A stretch of DNA of 64,000 nucleotides from Pithys albifrons albifrons (GCF_047495875.1 NC_092464.1:31606865-31670864), one strand, 5' to 3'; shown: positions 1 through 14,755, numbered from the stretch's first letter. Translations and numbers: made by a program. Notes: generated by a model from the letters alone, not told the origin.

Positions 1-2323
1 CCTAATTCTTGTTTTCAGTTAAGTTTGACTACAATCATTAAAAGGGAAGAGATAGATCTATTGCTTTCTTTCTCGATTAATAGTATTTCCATCCCTTTCT
101 GTATTACTATTCTTCTTATGCTTTTCCCTGAAAGAAGATCAGGTCAGATGTCTCCTTTTAGTCTGTCGAAGAATGACTTGAAGTACCCTTCCTTGGGGCC
201 CACACCAGGACAACAACAGCCCAAGAGAGGATATTCAGGCCTTTCCTCTTCCTTGTTCTGGCTACAAAAAACTCTGTTTCATTTTGACAGTTTCCTTGTG
301 GACTGGGCAATAGGAGAGCTGTAAACTAGAAGCTGTGCTTAAAAGAGAGTCAACAGCAAACCCATTGACAAGGCAGGGCAGAACAGACATCCCTTTGAGG
401 CAGGCAACAGAAGGATGAATCTCTACTGCCATGTCTCCTAAAGACAAAGGACTTGCAGGAGTTTCAAAGGAGCATTTGGTAACCTATATGCTGAAATTAC
501 TGTATCACAGAAACAGAAACTTGAGGAAATAAAATATTAGAGATCTTTTGTGCAGTGGAGCTCTTTAAATTAATGTTATAAATCAAGAGATAATTTAGTG
601 ACTTTCCCAGAATCCCCACAGATGCAGTGAGGTATAAATGCTGATGATCAATAGATACACTAAGATGTATGGTTAAAAAATAAACCAAAAAATGCCAAAA
701 AACAAGCAAAAAATCCCAAGGGGGAAAAAAAAGAGAGAAGGTAAACATCTAGAAGTTTTGTTGGTTCCATACATGGGATACAACAGTCAGCTTTGTTCAA
801 GAGTAAAATTTTGCAGCCTGCTACTTCTGCAGCTGTAATTGTAGATCTGGTTTTATCATTATTAAATTGGAAAACAAGAAAAAATATCTGGTTTTGCTGT
901 GGCTGTAAGAAAAAGGAATTTTCAGTTACAGTTCTAGTAAGTGAGTTATGGGAAAAGGAAGCATATCTTGTATCCAAGCATTACTGCACAGAAAGCAGAA
1001 GCTGGCAGTCTGTTTTTGTTTCATGATGCCGTGGTTTAAGACTTCTCTTTTTTTCTTGCAAATATAAATTAGTATTTTTTGTTCTTCTCACAAGATGTAT
1101 CTTCAGCTAATAGCACTCTGTTCAGGTGGTATTTTGTACACAGACAGGGTGCAAGGCTGAGGTCAGTCTAAGCTGGGCAGTCACCCAGCCGCTCAGAGGG
1201 CTGTACAGACTTTCAGGTTCTTATGTTACCACAAATCTGTTATTTGGCCTTTGAAGTCCTGATTTCAGCTGATAGTGTAAGATAGCATCCAAGTCCAATA
1301 CTTGGCTTCTGCTAGTAATATGCTACCAAGAACCAAACTGGAAACTGAAATGCCTATTTAATCCCAATACCCTAATTCCAAGACCTGACATTCCACACCT
1401 GTATAAAGATATCACTCTTCTATCTGTGTCTGATAAGCACCAGTGTCTTTGATAATGTATACAGACTCCTTCAAAGGAAATAAATTTTGCTTTGCTGCTG
1501 CATCTCAAAATGTTGAGAAACTGAATGCATTGTACAAACACACATTTTATCTTGGGCTTCTACTTAGACACTGGGAAGGTTTAATCACACTGGGGTAAGG
1601 AATTCATAGTTTAAAATTTTAATAAATTTACAAAAAGTAAATTTACTTTTGACATTATCAGTGTACTTGTTGCCAGCATTAACCTCTGACTGATTCTTAT
1701 TGATCAATTGACAAATTAAAGAACAGTTCTTTAAATAGTTAAAACACCCACAGTTATTTCAGTAGCTGTATAAAGTGGGAGGCAGCAAGTAAGGATGAGG
1801 AAAGGGTACAAGAATGTAAATAGATGCACAGGGGCTAAAACAGGAAACCCATAGGGAAGGAGGAGGAAGAGAGAACAAGAAAGAAAAACAATCTCTTTAC
1901 ACAGTGGGAGTATATCGACAGAGACATAAGATTGCATATGGAAGTTTTATAAATGCTAAGGACTTCTGCAAATAGAATAAGCAATTTACTAAAAGTTCCC
2001 TCTGGGAACTCCTCAAAATGTTCACCACTAGCCTGGCATAGAGACAGAAAAGGCAATACTGAAAAGGAAACCACTTTCAAAAATAACCCTCCAGCCTCTT
2101 GAAAGCATTCCTTGGTATGAGAGCATGATGGGGGAGCCCTAATGATTAAGGCATTTCTTCAGGCCAGCCAAGAAAAGGATGAAAGAAAGTGGGATACATA
2201 AACATTCCTGGGCAAAAGATGACCAGATTTGGTCATCATGTCAAGGGATGTGGGAAATGCTGGGGACAAGCTGTACACACATCATTGGGTACTGGGCAAT
2301 ATGCCCTCTGCACAGAATTACAT
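1..2323. other. AT-rich intergenic sequence, nothing recognised
   Basis: No exon, RNA gene or named repeat is recognised here. Open frames are at most about 105 codons, overlap on both strands and look like no known family. Short A-rich patches such as the one near 674-735 are the only low-complexity features. An unrecognised old repeat or a distal regulatory element cannot be excluded. Confidence 0.6.
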
Positions 2324-2832
2324 TATAGAATCATGGAATCATAGAATCGATTGGGTTGGAAAAGACCTCCAAGATCATCAAGTCCAACCCTTGGTCCAAC
2401 TCCAGTCCATTTACTAGATCATGGCACTCAGCGCCACATCCAATCTCAGTTTAAAAACCTCCAGGGATGGTGAATTCACCATCTCTCTGGGCAGCCCATT
2501 CCAATGCCTGATTACTCTCTCTGCAAAGAATTTTTTTCTGATATCCAACTTCAATTTCCCCTGGCAGAGCTTGAGCCCGTGCCCTCTTGTCCTATTGCTG
2601 AGTGCCTGGGAGAAGAGACCAGCCCCCACCTGGCTAGAACTTCCCTTCAGGTGGTTGCAGACAGTGATGAGGTCACCTCTGAGCCTTCTCTTCTCCAGGC
2701 TAAACAGCCCCAGCTCCCTCAGCCTCTCCCCATAGGGCTTGTGCTCCAGTCCCTTCACCAGCCTTGTTGCTCTTCTCTGGACCCACTATCACCAGGATTG
2801 TGTCCTATCTCTCCTGTGCTCCATTCTTAGTG
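2324..2832 (-). mobile_element. CR1 LINE fragment, 3' end with readable ORF2 C-terminus
   Basis: The left edge carries repeated AGAATCATGGAATCATAGAATC, the reverse complement of the CR1 3' tail. It is followed by GGTTGGAAAAGACCTCC, the conserved CR1 3' untranslated block. On the minus strand, 2758 down to 2414 stays open for 114 codons. It reads like the C-terminal end of the CR1 ORF2 polymerase, with blocks such as [19 protein letters not shown], then LDIRKKFF, then [11 protein letters not shown]. The endonuclease and reverse-transcriptase core are absent, so this is a typical 5'-truncated, non-autonomous copy. Its readable frame suggests it is one of the younger CR1 copies in the window. 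The right edge is approximate because similarity fades after about 2790. Confidence 0.95.
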
Positions 2833-5800
2833 CCGGGAGTGCCTAAAGCTCCAGTGCTTTTGTATGAGACTAAGAAAATATGAAACCCCAAAGCTCAAGC
2901 TTTTCCATGGGTACATTCTGTGAAAAAATAGCATCTCAAATTAAACTTTTGACAGCACAGCCCTATTAATTAGGCACTTACCTGGACAAATTCAGAACAA
3001 TCATTCACAAGAGATGCAAGAACAGTGCATGTGGGATATATTGCTATAGTGGTGAAAAGTAAAAGGATAAAAACCTTTTTCTGCAAAAAGAGAGAATTAT
3101 GAATAGGAAGAACCAGAGATCAAGCTTTTTATTTGCTGTAACTACTGAATAAGGAAGGTGTAAACTGACAAGTGTTCAATGGCGCAAGGAATTATTTCAC
3201 TGATGGTATGTCAGCTCACAGTAGGAAGTGAGCAGGGAATGAAGAAGTGAAGAGGCTGGAAAGAGATCACCTGTCAAGGTGACCAGTGAGTGAATCTGAG
3301 TGACTGCTGAGAGATGTGGCATTTTTCTGTATGAGAGCAAGAAACAGTCGAGTGGACTCTGTTGTGGTTTGCGTGACGGGTAAGAGCAGGGGACTCAGGA
3401 TTCAGAGTGCTGGTGGCCAGCAGGTAGCAGCACTTTCACAGGGGGAGAAAAATTCATTAGAGGAAGAAGAAAGTCTCAGGTAGAAAGTTCAGTCTCACAG
3501 AAGTCAGGACACAGCTTTGCTGCAAATGGCATTTTTGCTTCATATGATGTCTCCAGAAATCTCATCCAGGTCTTTCAAAATTCAAATGCACCTTTTTCTT
3601 TCTTTTTTTTCCCAGTCTCTCTACTGAAAAAACCCATATCCTGCTGTGTTTAAAATAGTGGTAATAAAGAATATTTTTTTAAAAAAGCCTAGAATAGTCA
3701 CTTCCCCACTGCCTTTGCCCTCAAAAATGAGAGAGAACACACATTCTTCTGTGTTTTTAGAGTATCAGCATCCCAGAGCAAAACACTAGCAATTTGCCTT
3801 TCATTCCACCTTAATTCTTCAAAAGCAGGTTGTGTTAAAAACAGAGCTCTCCTGTGGCCATGTCTTCCAATGGACTCCTACATGTTCTCCATGCAGATAC
3901 TGCTACTCAGCCGTATACTTATTCACAAAGACTCATGGACTTTATATCCAGAGGATTAAGTTTATGCATTAGCACACACAGGATAAGCACCAAAAACAGG
4001 TAGTAGAGTTGTGTATCATTCCTCAGGCTCATTTTTATGTCACATGGGGGAAAATTACTTACAAGTTGTATAGGTTGGGTTGTTAGACTTCATAAATTTC
4101 TTTCTGAAAATGGAGCAAGGTAAATGCACCAGAATGTTAAATAAAGTGCTTCTTATCTGACCAAATACTGAATATACTGAATTATTTAAATTATAATATA
4201 GAGAGAAGAAAAGGAATTCTAAATACAGTAATACATAGAAGAGAGATTGTTTCAGAAGGCACTTCACATCACAAACAAATTGAAAACACTGCCTATTTTC
4301 AGCAGACTAACATGTTTCTAGCAAAACATTTGTTACAGTAATAGATCATATTTTATCAGTCCCTTGATTCTTGTGGCCTGAAACATCTTTACACAGCTCA
4401 GAGTTCCATGAGAATTCTTTGGATCCAAGTTACTAAGCTTTGATTACAGGGCTGAACTGTGGTCTGCAGCTAATGGGAGTGCAGGATATCAAATGAGACA
4501 TTCATTTGAAGTGAGGAAGCCTTTATTTTAACCTGATGCATGTGAGGCAGTCAAGAGAAAGCATCTTTATCTCACTTTGAATAGGAACAAAATTGATTTT
4601 TAATGTTCAACCTTGAGAGTTCTCAGCCCTTAATAATAATTGGCAGCAATCTAAATGTTTTAGTATGACCCTATTACTTCCCACTTCATATAATTATAGA
4701 AAAGAATTTTCAGTTGATATATCTACTGGTTTACTTTGTTGTCGTTGCCAAATTTGGTACCTACTTTTTACTGTTTTGAAAATGTATGACCCTGGAGGAA
4801 CTGCAGGGCTATTCACAGTGAACCCAGAGCTTAGGCTTTCTGCAGACCCAAAAGATGTCTGCGCAGCTGCGTGATCGCTGCTCATAATACTTCATTTCAG
4901 CTAGTGTTAAAGGGTAGAGCTAATACTCTCAGCACAACAAAAATGGGAATTGAAGTGGGTCATCCTCTCAGTAGATTTCCACTTCTTCACAAGTGGGTTT
5001 TTATAGCCTCCACTCAGCCCTTCACGACCCAGAACTGACTGCTTTTACAGCCTGTTTGGAGAACACTATTCAAGCAAAAATGACTATACCATAATACTCC
5101 CTCCACAAGACAAGTATTCTTCCTTCCATTAGACACATTTATGCTTCTAAAATTGCTGGTTTTAAGCATAATTGGTAGAGCATTTATTTTTAATTACAAA
5201 CTTTAAATTTGTGAATATTGCTTTCCAGAAGCCTCAGGAATGTGTAGTTAAGTTTTGATGTTGTCCTTTGCATTTCAGCTACAACTCTGAAATACTCCAC
5301 AGTTTCCCTTTAGCTTCAGAAGAAAAGAAGTGTGTTACCTTCTTCTTACTTTACCAGGTAAATATTTGAAAAATAGGAAATGGAGTGTAAAGATATCAGT
5401 AACAAATGAATTAAAGGATCTAACTATGCACTACTACATTGCATTTCTTATTTTTACTGAACAGAGAAAACTGAACAAGTTTATTAGCTTAATTCTTCCA
5501 TGGACTAATTTCCTTACACCTCTAAAAACAATAGTTAAAAATCACTTAATTCTCACTTATTGTGTCTACTTGTACATACTTCAGAAGCACAGACAGTTCC
5601 TTCAGTTTTAGAGGTTCTATAAAAGCACTTCTAGTTCCTTCACTGAGATTACAATAACACAAGTCCTACAGACTGATGCCAACCGAGCTATTCTTTCAAA
5701 GTGGATATTGAAAGCATTCTGTAAGGAACACCTTTTATTTATAAGTTTCATTACAAGATAAATCTTTCATTTCTAGGTGCCACGAGTGTTTCAGTGTCAC

Positions 5801-8800
5801 TATGATGCATGCAACATTGCAGAGCAAGGCAAAGCCTGTATATACCATCTTCTGCATGTAAACTAGACCCCTGCTGCTCATCCTTAGGTATTTTAAATGT
5901 TTTCTAGGATGAAAAAAAAACCCTCAACTGTCAACATTTTTGAACAACCTAGAGAAGTGGCAGATACTGGGAATCTCAAAATCTATGTTAGGTATTTTTA
6001 TCCCTGTGAACTACAGCGTGATCATGGGTTTATAAGTGCATGTTATCACCAAAACACTCTGTATTATTTTCTTACCCTGATTTCTTCTTCTATTTCCCCT
6101 AAATTAGACTTTTTCTCACATCCAGGCTGCACGCAGGAGTTACACTGGGTCTTTAACTGAGTAGTTTGCCTGTCAGTGGCAACTGGAGAAAAAGGCTGAG
6201 ACATCTGTGCACTTATGTCTCTGAATCACTGGGGCATGACAAAACAGCAAAAACAAACAAACAAACAAAAAACCCACAAAGGCTTCCTCTGTCCCAAAGA
6301 ATTGATTCTGGCAACACTCTTCCAGCTTTTCCATTGATATATAGAAAACAGCACATCTACTATCCACACAGAAAGTAAGCAAAAGATCTGGTTTCCAGAC
6401 AATCAAATCCAGGTCAAGTAGTGAAGTAGTTCTTCATTAGAAACTGACAACCAGGCATTTATGAGTTAGATGTTTCGTAAAAATAATTACTTTTAAATTT
6501 AAGGGCTGACCACAGGCAGAGAAAAAAATCCCTCATGACTTTCAACATTTAAATGTCTCAAATGGCCCAGTGATGTGATTAAAAAATCCTGCAAGATCTG
6601 TGCTCTCTTCACAGCATCAGGAAAAGGCAGAATACACTAAGAAACTCATCTGCAGAGAAAGAGCAGTGTTTTATTTGCTTACAGCTCTTAAAGGTCTTGA
6701 AATTATAGCTGTACTTAATATTGACAACAGATTTTGAGCACCTGCATCAACTGGATATGTTGCAAATGTGTAAGATGGATTTTCTGCTCTTTCAGGCTAA
6801 GAATGATGTAATAAAAGTGATGTGGCTGGCACCATGTCAGGATCCAGTCTTGAATATCCAACTGTGGAACTAGACTGCCTGTCAGTGTGCTGCCTGGATA
6901 GTGACACTTTATTTTGGACAGGTGTAGATTAAAGATGCATTAGCAAAACATGCAATGAGAACCTTGATGGAAATTGTACGTGATATCCAGGCATATAAAA
7001 GGTGTCTTTAAGCTTCTGGTGTTCAAGTTTGAGCAAATTGAGATGAGTGCCTGGAGAAGGATATAGGGGGTCTACAATATGCTGTGCCTTTGATGAGACA
7101 AGGTACTAGAAAAGCCTCTTTCCATAAGCATAACAGAATTTTGCTTCAACGGAAAGAAAACAAATGTTAGAAGTCCCATACTGTCAGGTGGAGCTTTTTA
7201 TATGAAACCTCTTTGGGTTGATATTAGTTACCGAGGGGGGGGACAAAAAAAAACACAACAGAAAACCCCAAGCAAACCAACACACTCACTGACGAAAAAA
7301 TTAATTAACACAGTAATACACATGGAGAATTTGCTTTTCAGTGTTTAAACTATGTCAGGAAAGCTTTCAAAAGGTATAGACTAGACGAGAAAATACCCAA
7401 GTTGTGTAAGGCAAGAATGGCAGGGTGAAGAAGGGGTAATCATGCCAGTCACTTGTCCCACTTCTCTTGGGAAATATAAAGGGAGATCAATACTGAGATC
7501 GCAGAAATGATGGAAAAGGGGTGACACAGGATCAGCTCAACATGGGAAAAAATTAATAAAACTGGCAACTACCTATTTTGGGAAAATAATTACCTTAAAT
7601 ATAGTACAAGAAATTAAATTCATTTGGCAAGTGTTTCTCTGGTTGTAATTAGAGGTTAGTTCAGACAATTAATAACAGTAAGCATAATCACTCTTCAGTG
7701 CATCCACAAATTACATTTTGCTCTACTTGAATGACCATGTAACAGACACAGGGAACATGTACCAGAAACAATAGTTTGATATGTTTGATAAATTTTGATA
7801 ATATTCACAAGGAAAGACTGTTATCTATTTTATGTGTATTGATCTGTTTTGACTGAAGGACTTTTTCAATAATCCTTGGCAGTTTAGGAAAATTGCAAAG
7901 AGAGCATCAGAGAGCGAATCTTAATCACAGAGATGATTTTCAAGGTATACTGCAGAAAGCGCACTTTTTTCTGTGTTGCTTTTTATGACAATTACAGTCC
8001 CCAGAGTCTGGCTGGATGTCTTCTCCAGAAGTGAGACATCATTACATTTAAAATATTTGTGCCTGTGTTGTCAATAATAATCAGAGTTGTCCATTAAACT
8101 ACACCTGCCAATATTTTAAGGTTATTTTTGACACTGTAATTTTGAAGGGAAGAAGAGAGGGAAGTTCATAAAAACACATTTTGTTCTCTAAAAGCAAAAA
8201 AACCTACTTCTCATTATAGTGTGGTCTCTCCATTTATGTAACAATCACACACGCTCTTGACAAGCAAAAAGCCCTCATTTCTATCAAATGGATACATACA
8301 TGTTTTGAAGGATAGTTTCTCTACTAATGAAGGACATTTGAGTCTCTGAATTGCACTCTTAATTACTACTTTAACAGTGTCATTAACTGAATATTTTTAC
8401 AGAAATAGTATGACTGCCAGTTTGGCTCTAAAATGGCAGAGATCCAGCAACAAAAAAATGAAGTCAGAGGAAGATGAACTGCCGTGCAATATCAGGTCCC
8501 ATTTAATAATCCATCTCTGACCACAGAAGACTGCACATTTCAGAGGAAGTCCAACCTATGAAAGCGAAGAGAGATTTCCAGTATTGCTGGAAATTTTATA
8601 ACCACAATGGGAGTGATTCTATTAAAAAAACCCAAACAAACAAACAAACCCCCAAAAAATCAGTCTACATTATCACTGTATATATTCTTTTTGAAGAACA
8701 GTAAAATTCAAAATTTCATACATTTATGTGTCTAAACCTAGTTTTTAAATCTAGCTGCCTTACAGGCTCATTGACTGAACTGTCTAACCCTATCTGTTAA

Positions 8801-11800
8801 GAGGAGGGCCTTTATAATTGTGGTTCTTACTGCTTGGTACAATAAGCAGACTAACATGTACAAACTCATCCATTTTTATGCAGTGGTTACAGTCACTCTT
8901 CAAAGATTTTCTCTTTTTTTTTGAGGAGTGAAATAAGGAGTTCTTTGTATTATTTAACCACCTTCATTTTCTCCACTGCTCCAAAGCATCCAACTGTCTT
9001 TTCAGTAGCAGTTCTCCCTTTGGTGATGCATACCATTGGCCTAGATGCAATATCTCAGTGGAAAGCTAGTATTCCTATCCAGGAAAACCATACTAATTAT
9101 ATTGCAATGGATATTATTACCCACTGGAAGCATCTTAAAGCTGTATATTCCCTTGTCCCTGCTCGCTAAAGGGATAGAGACAGAAACTGTTCCTAAGGTT
9201 CTCGCCAGACAGTTGGCTGATCTCCAAAATCAATCAATTAAATGCTTGTACAAAAAATTGGAGAAGTCCCTCATGTTAGCCCAGGCATTTCTATGCTGAC
9301 TTTAATCTCCCATTGTCTCTATTCACCACAAAAGTGACAGCAGAGCTTCAGCTTGCTTTTCCTAAGAGCCTTGTCCCTCAGGCTGCTACAGGCACCCTAC
9401 CTTCCCACAAATTCCTGCTCTTCATTCTGAGCCAACATCACTGACGGCAAAACTTGATGAAGGAACTGAGAGAACTGTAATTTCTCAGGCACAGAATGAG
9501 CAGACAATATACAGTGATGGATGCCTAACTACATAAGAACTGTATCCCATTCAGCTCTATAACATCTTTCCATACCATTTGCCAAGAAGAAAGCACCTAA
9601 TATTAACTCTTCTTTGTATTTGATATGTCAGAGGTGAGGAGAGAAAGAAGGCATAAAGTTGTTTCCTCCTTTTTTCTTATTTCCTTTCTATCTACACACT
9701 GGTGGATTGGCTATGACACTGTGATAGAGATTTTGAGGGAATTAACATAGGACAGAAAATGAGGGTCCCTGGCTCAAGCTCCATAATAAAGAAGACTCTC
9801 CACTCCATTCACATGTCAAAGAGGAGAAAAACCCAACACCAACCCCTAAATTATCATGAATTTCCTCCTTTTATATACAAAAAAATCATCATTTTATTTG
9901 AAGAAAAATTTTCATCTGTTCCCATAAATTTGGCTGCTAAACTCAAATAAAAATAATGGCTGAAGTGATAAAGTTACAAATTGTTCAAAAAATTGAATGA
10001 AACCAAACTTATAAATTTTCAGAGTTCCTCTCAGATAACCCTGCAGAAAATCTCCAGGAAAATGTTTCAAAAATGCAGTGGATTATTCTCCATCAGTTCA
10101 AAATATGCCCCCAGTCTTTTAACTCAGTTATTCTGCCTCAGCAAGCTTTACTATTTTTCACCACAGCTGAATTTACTGCCTTTCTAGCAGAAGTGGGGGG
10201 CTACAGATCAGTAGGTCTTAGATGGAATAACAGTATTTCAATTTTATGACCAGATTCCCTTCTGTTCCCTTCCCCCATTCACCTCACCCCTAAAAACCCA
10301 AACCAAAACCAATCCACAACTCCAATCACTCCTACACTCCTTCAAGAACTTTTACAAGCAACAAATTAATTTTCACTGGTGTGGCAGTCTCTGCAACACC
10401 TGGCCATTGTCAAGCCTTGTGATAATCCTACTGTCAATTGTGTCTTTTGGCTCACCCTTCACAGACACTGAGCATGCTCACCATCCAATTTTATATATAG
10501 ACTGAGTAATTTCAAAATTTTATACTATTAAGCAGCTGAAAAAGCTGCTATTCCATGATCTCACTAGCTTCCTACACAGAAAAACCCTGGGTGTCATTTA
10601 TCATCCCAAATCAGTTCTGCAGCCATGGGAAGCTCCTTTTTAATCACCTCTTATACAAAGTGATATTGCTCTGTAGGCTGTTGTCAGACTACAGAAAGAA
10701 GAGAAAATTGATTGACCACTAGGATATTTAAACATCATAGAAAACCAAAATAATTTTACAACTATTACTTTAAATTAAATTCTCATTCAAGTGTCTAGAA
10801 TTGAGGTTTTTCTGGCAGCCTGTCTTGCAGGGGTAAAGGAAATCTCTCTCTGCTGGAGGGAACTAACAATGGTGACTACAGCATATTGAAAGTAACGGAC
10901 AACCATCTCAAATATCACTAAACAGCCAAGGGGTGCAATGTCCCCGTAGGTACCAGCACAGGCCATTTCTTTTAGGATAAGTGCCTCCGGGAAGCTGGAG
11001 TTTCTCTAACTGGCCAGTTTCAGTCTGATCAGTCACAGCAGAATAACATTTGCTTCAGACAGAAATGATCAAATACAAGCTTGCAAGTGAAATAAACTGA
11101 AATCTGGACCACATTTACAACAGTTCTTTAGTACTTTGATTTTCCTAATTAGAAACTTGAAAGCACCTGCCATGTGTTAGCTTGAAATACTCAGCCTATT
11201 CAGCAACACCTTTCAAATGCCAGCCCTAAAGGAACAGTTTTTCTGGTCTCGCCTTCATAAGTTTACTGTCCTTGCCCCATTTGTACCAAAATGTGGGAGG
11301 AAGAATTCACTGCTTTTCCAAAAGGTCACTGACTTTGATGATCAAAGCATTTCCCTACACATCTCACCTCCTTGGCAGGAAGTCTTGAGTTTTACACCTT
11401 AAAGCAACTCCTACCTCCCAAGACGATAAGGTTCAAAATGTGTGTTTTGTTATGTGATATAGTGAAGAATCATATATGTGAAATTCCAGTTTATTTTTTT
11501 CCTAATCAAATTTGTTATTTTATGTTTTGGGGGTTTTCATAGAGACTAACATACACAACACATTTACAGCACAGTTGAAAGATTGTTTAGGTCAATCAGC
11601 TGACTCCTACCATTACACATATATTCTTGCTCACACTGTCAGGGGTTCCTTGATTAAAGTACACAAGTGTCACAATGCCCTAAATATCATAAATATCCCT
11701 TTAACATTTAACTCAGCAACATCAAATCAAACACACACTTTGATGTGCACCTTGATATGTGACGGCAAGTAACTTTGCTTAAGGCATTACTCCTTGGCTG

Positions 11801-13197
11801 TAATGAGACAGGAGACTCCTGTTTTATTTCTATTCTGCAGACACATGTAATCCTGATTGTGCAATATATTGGATGTCATTTTGAGTTTCCCTTTTATGGT
11901 AATTATACCTCCATGTTTCAGGTTATTGATGACAAGTAGATATTTGCAGAACACAAAAAGAGAAAGAAAAGCCTGAAGTATATAAATCAATACACAAAGC
12001 TTCCAAAGCTTCATCTAAACTTTAATTTGGCAGGTATTCTTGGAGATGCATGGTCCAACTGTTGACCAGCATGAAGTCAGTTTAGGTCAGCTCCTGTCAG
12101 ATCACAGCCCAGGGCTGTATTTGTATAGGTTGCTTTATCTTTAATAAAGAGAAATATGTACAACTTTGCTTCAAATTTGAATTATCATGATCTATGAAGC
12201 TCGTAGTTTTAATATAGCATTTTTCTGATAGCTATTGTAAGCTATGTCACATCCACAAGAAGTGACAAGTATCAGGCAGCAGATCATCAGTAAGAATATG
12301 GCAAATATTTGATATAAATTTTGATCTTCAGAACTTCAGGAGATTTCACACCAAGCAGAAATGATAGTATGCCAAAGAGCCTTGACAAAGGTAGCTAAAC
12401 AGTTTGCTCTGTTGCGAAAGTTAGTTCAGATAATTTTACTTTACAGTGTAAATTCATCTCACATTGCTGATTTTATTGTCTGTCATCATCATTCACTAGC
12501 ATTCAAAAAAGTAACTTCATTTTAAAGTTCTTTAGAGATTAGTGTTAAAAAAACCTTAAGGCTTAACCCATAGTTCATATGGGACCTTTTTGCCTAGAGG
12601 GAAAAAGAGTGAGCTTTTGCTCCATCTTGTTCATGTTAGGAGAGATGCAATTAATCACTTAAGAAACAGGTAGGGTTTTCAGCCTCCCAGATCTACTTGT
12701 ACCAAGACACAGTTTTTCACACCAGAGGCATGAAAGCTCAAAACCTGGAAAATCCTGTAATTGTCAGAGTGTTTCATAATTATCAAATTTGATTTACACA
12801 TCAATTTCAAAGCCAAAATCTCTAGCAAAGTAATCATCTAACAAAGTAATCATCTTTATTCTTCCTATGCAGAATCAAGGCCATAGACTTTTACCTAGGT
12901 CTTACTGGGACAAGTTCTGTTATTATGACACTTTTTTCATTAACTGAAAATGTTTATTTTTTTAAAAAAATCCAATTCTGAGCCCTGGAACTTATGTTTC
13001 TATTCTGCTAGGACCCAAACCAAGCCTTCCTTTTCCTTTTCCATTTATATCTTGCTAGAACTAGCTGGAATAGCACCCCTCTGCAAAACTTTGTACAAAA
13101 CAAGCAGCGTCTCATTATGAGAAATTGATTGTTTATTGCACAAAGAAAGGGAAAGGCAGGGCTCAGGGGAAATGGAGACAGACAAGCTGACAGAACA
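2833..13197. other. Intergenic sequence, no gene recognised
   Basis: About 10 kb of AT-rich sequence without a recognisable exon, RNA gene or young transposon. It contains scattered A-rich tracts, for example CAAACAAACAAAC-type runs near 6252-6272 and 8633-8660 and an A9 run near 7245. It also holds a 16-bp tandem duplication at 12826-12857. Open frames (for instance 8921-9299 and 11512-11772) are short and have no recognisable domain. Confidence 0.55.
12826..12857. repeat. Two-copy 16-bp tandem duplication
   Basis: CAAAGTAATCATCTAA is followed directly by a second copy that agrees over its first 14 bases (CAAAGTAATCATCT). This looks like a recent slippage duplication of no evident function. 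Confidence 0.8.
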
Positions 13198-13268
13198 TAA
13201 AATCATAGAATAGTTCGGGTTGGAATAATCCTTTGAAGGTCACCTAGTCCAACCCCTAATCCAAGATG
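13198..13268 (-). mobile_element. CR1 3'-end remnant (about 70 bp)
   Basis: AAAATCATAGAATAGTTCGG, then GGTTGGAATAATCC and AGTCCAACCCC, match the reverse complement of the terminal CR1 3' untranslated region. Only the extreme 3' tip is present, a severely 5'-truncated insertion common in birds. Confidence 0.88.
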
Positions 13269-14755
13269 GAAAGACTGAACTACAAAGAAACTGATAACCA
13301 CATTCCAGTGTCTTCCACCCCTACTGTAAGATTTGTGTAAACATGTGCTAATCCCTTAAAATTCCAGCTCCAAATGTGTCCCAGACTACTCAGGAAATCA
13401 GTGAATGAGAACAGGACGTGCAAGTGCCATGGGAAGAAAACTGTCACCAAGACCAGGGCATTGAAAGTAACTACATAAATATCACAAGAGTCCTTCTCTG
13501 TCCCCAGGTGTTCACACCCAGAAAAGGAAATTAATTGGAGAGGAAGGCAGGTACTCATAAACCCTCCTGACAGCCTTTGCTATTACTAGGTTTGGCCTCT
13601 CTTTTCAGCTATGAGCAGAAATCACATATCAAAATCAGATACAACTAAACTGCAGCTCTGTATAACAGGTAGCAGAAAATTACAGATGTATACGCACACA
13701 CAGACCTTACAGCAGTGTGTTCACTCTCTCCTATGTTTTCATTTATCTGCTAAAACAACTTACTACTAGCCAAACTTGGAAGTCTGATATCATTTATTAT
13801 TATTAAAAAAAAAAGAAAGAAAGAAAGTATTTGCAGTGGTGAAAAAGGGAACTTCCATTAAGTTCAGACTACAAGGAAATTGTCGTTCTGTTTCTGCTAC
13901 CATTTACAACATGAGATGAGGAAAAGTCTAGGGATATTCTTACCTATCTGGAGAAGATATGAGTAGTGCATATAATACCTTTTGCTGTGTGTTTTGTGAC
14001 TAGGGTACAATCATTATCAGCTAAAATACACCAGGAAATTCCAAGGTGCAAAGGGCTGTCTTACATATTTTCCTGATTAGTAGCATTTTTCTGCTCTCCA
14101 CCTAACAGTGCAAGCCAGGCAAGTAACTGTGGGTGGGATATTGCTGGCAGAGCATAACTACCTGTTCTGTGGCAGGCAAAAAAGTAACTCCAAAAGTTAT
14201 TAAATTCACTTCTTGCTCTCCATTGGTGAGATAAAGTGAAGTTATTTATGTTTGGATGGTGCATATATTCAGCCCTTGCGATTAAAATCACACACATACA
14301 TCAGAGTTCAAGCACTTCTGAAGTCACAAAAAAAAAAAAAAGCCGTTATCTCACTGAGGAAGCAACACTAGTTTCCAACAGTCTCCTCAAAGCTACATGG
14401 AATTTAGCTTGAAGGATTTTGTGCTTGGCTGAACCAGTACCGTCCACATCCTATGCACCATCTATCTGTAGGTCTAAACAACTTTGCTTCTTGTCTGTTT
14501 GTCCAATATATGGAAAGTGAGGGCCCTGGTTTAACTTTTCTCACCCCTTAAGACAGGTATTATGAACACTTCAATCAGAAAATACTTCTGCTGAGAAATT
14601 TAAATGTTACTTTGCAATGCTAATGAAATTTTAGAAATGTGTTTGTGACGTTATTCATTTCACTTGAAGATTGTATAAAATGCATTGGAAGCAAGAGTTT
14701 CAGTCCGAAGCTGAAGAACTAGTGTCCACATTAAAGGACAGATTAATTTTCCAAT
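13269..14755. other. Intergenic sequence, no gene recognised
   Basis: AT-rich sequence with short A/G-rich patches near 13805-13830 and an A14 run at 14328-14341. A 92-codon minus-strand frame (13280-13558) has no recognisable domain and is probably a chance ORF. Confidence 0.55.

Noticed and set aside
3360..3440. TGTTGTGGTTT start resembling an avian endogenous retrovirus LTR edge
   Set aside because: Similarity stops after about a dozen bases, and no matching CA end, polyadenylation region or primer-binding site was found.
11160..11215. AAAGCACCTGCCATGTGTTAG resembling the 3' part of a MIR SINE
   Set aside because: The similarity is too short, and the diagnostic core is missing on either side.
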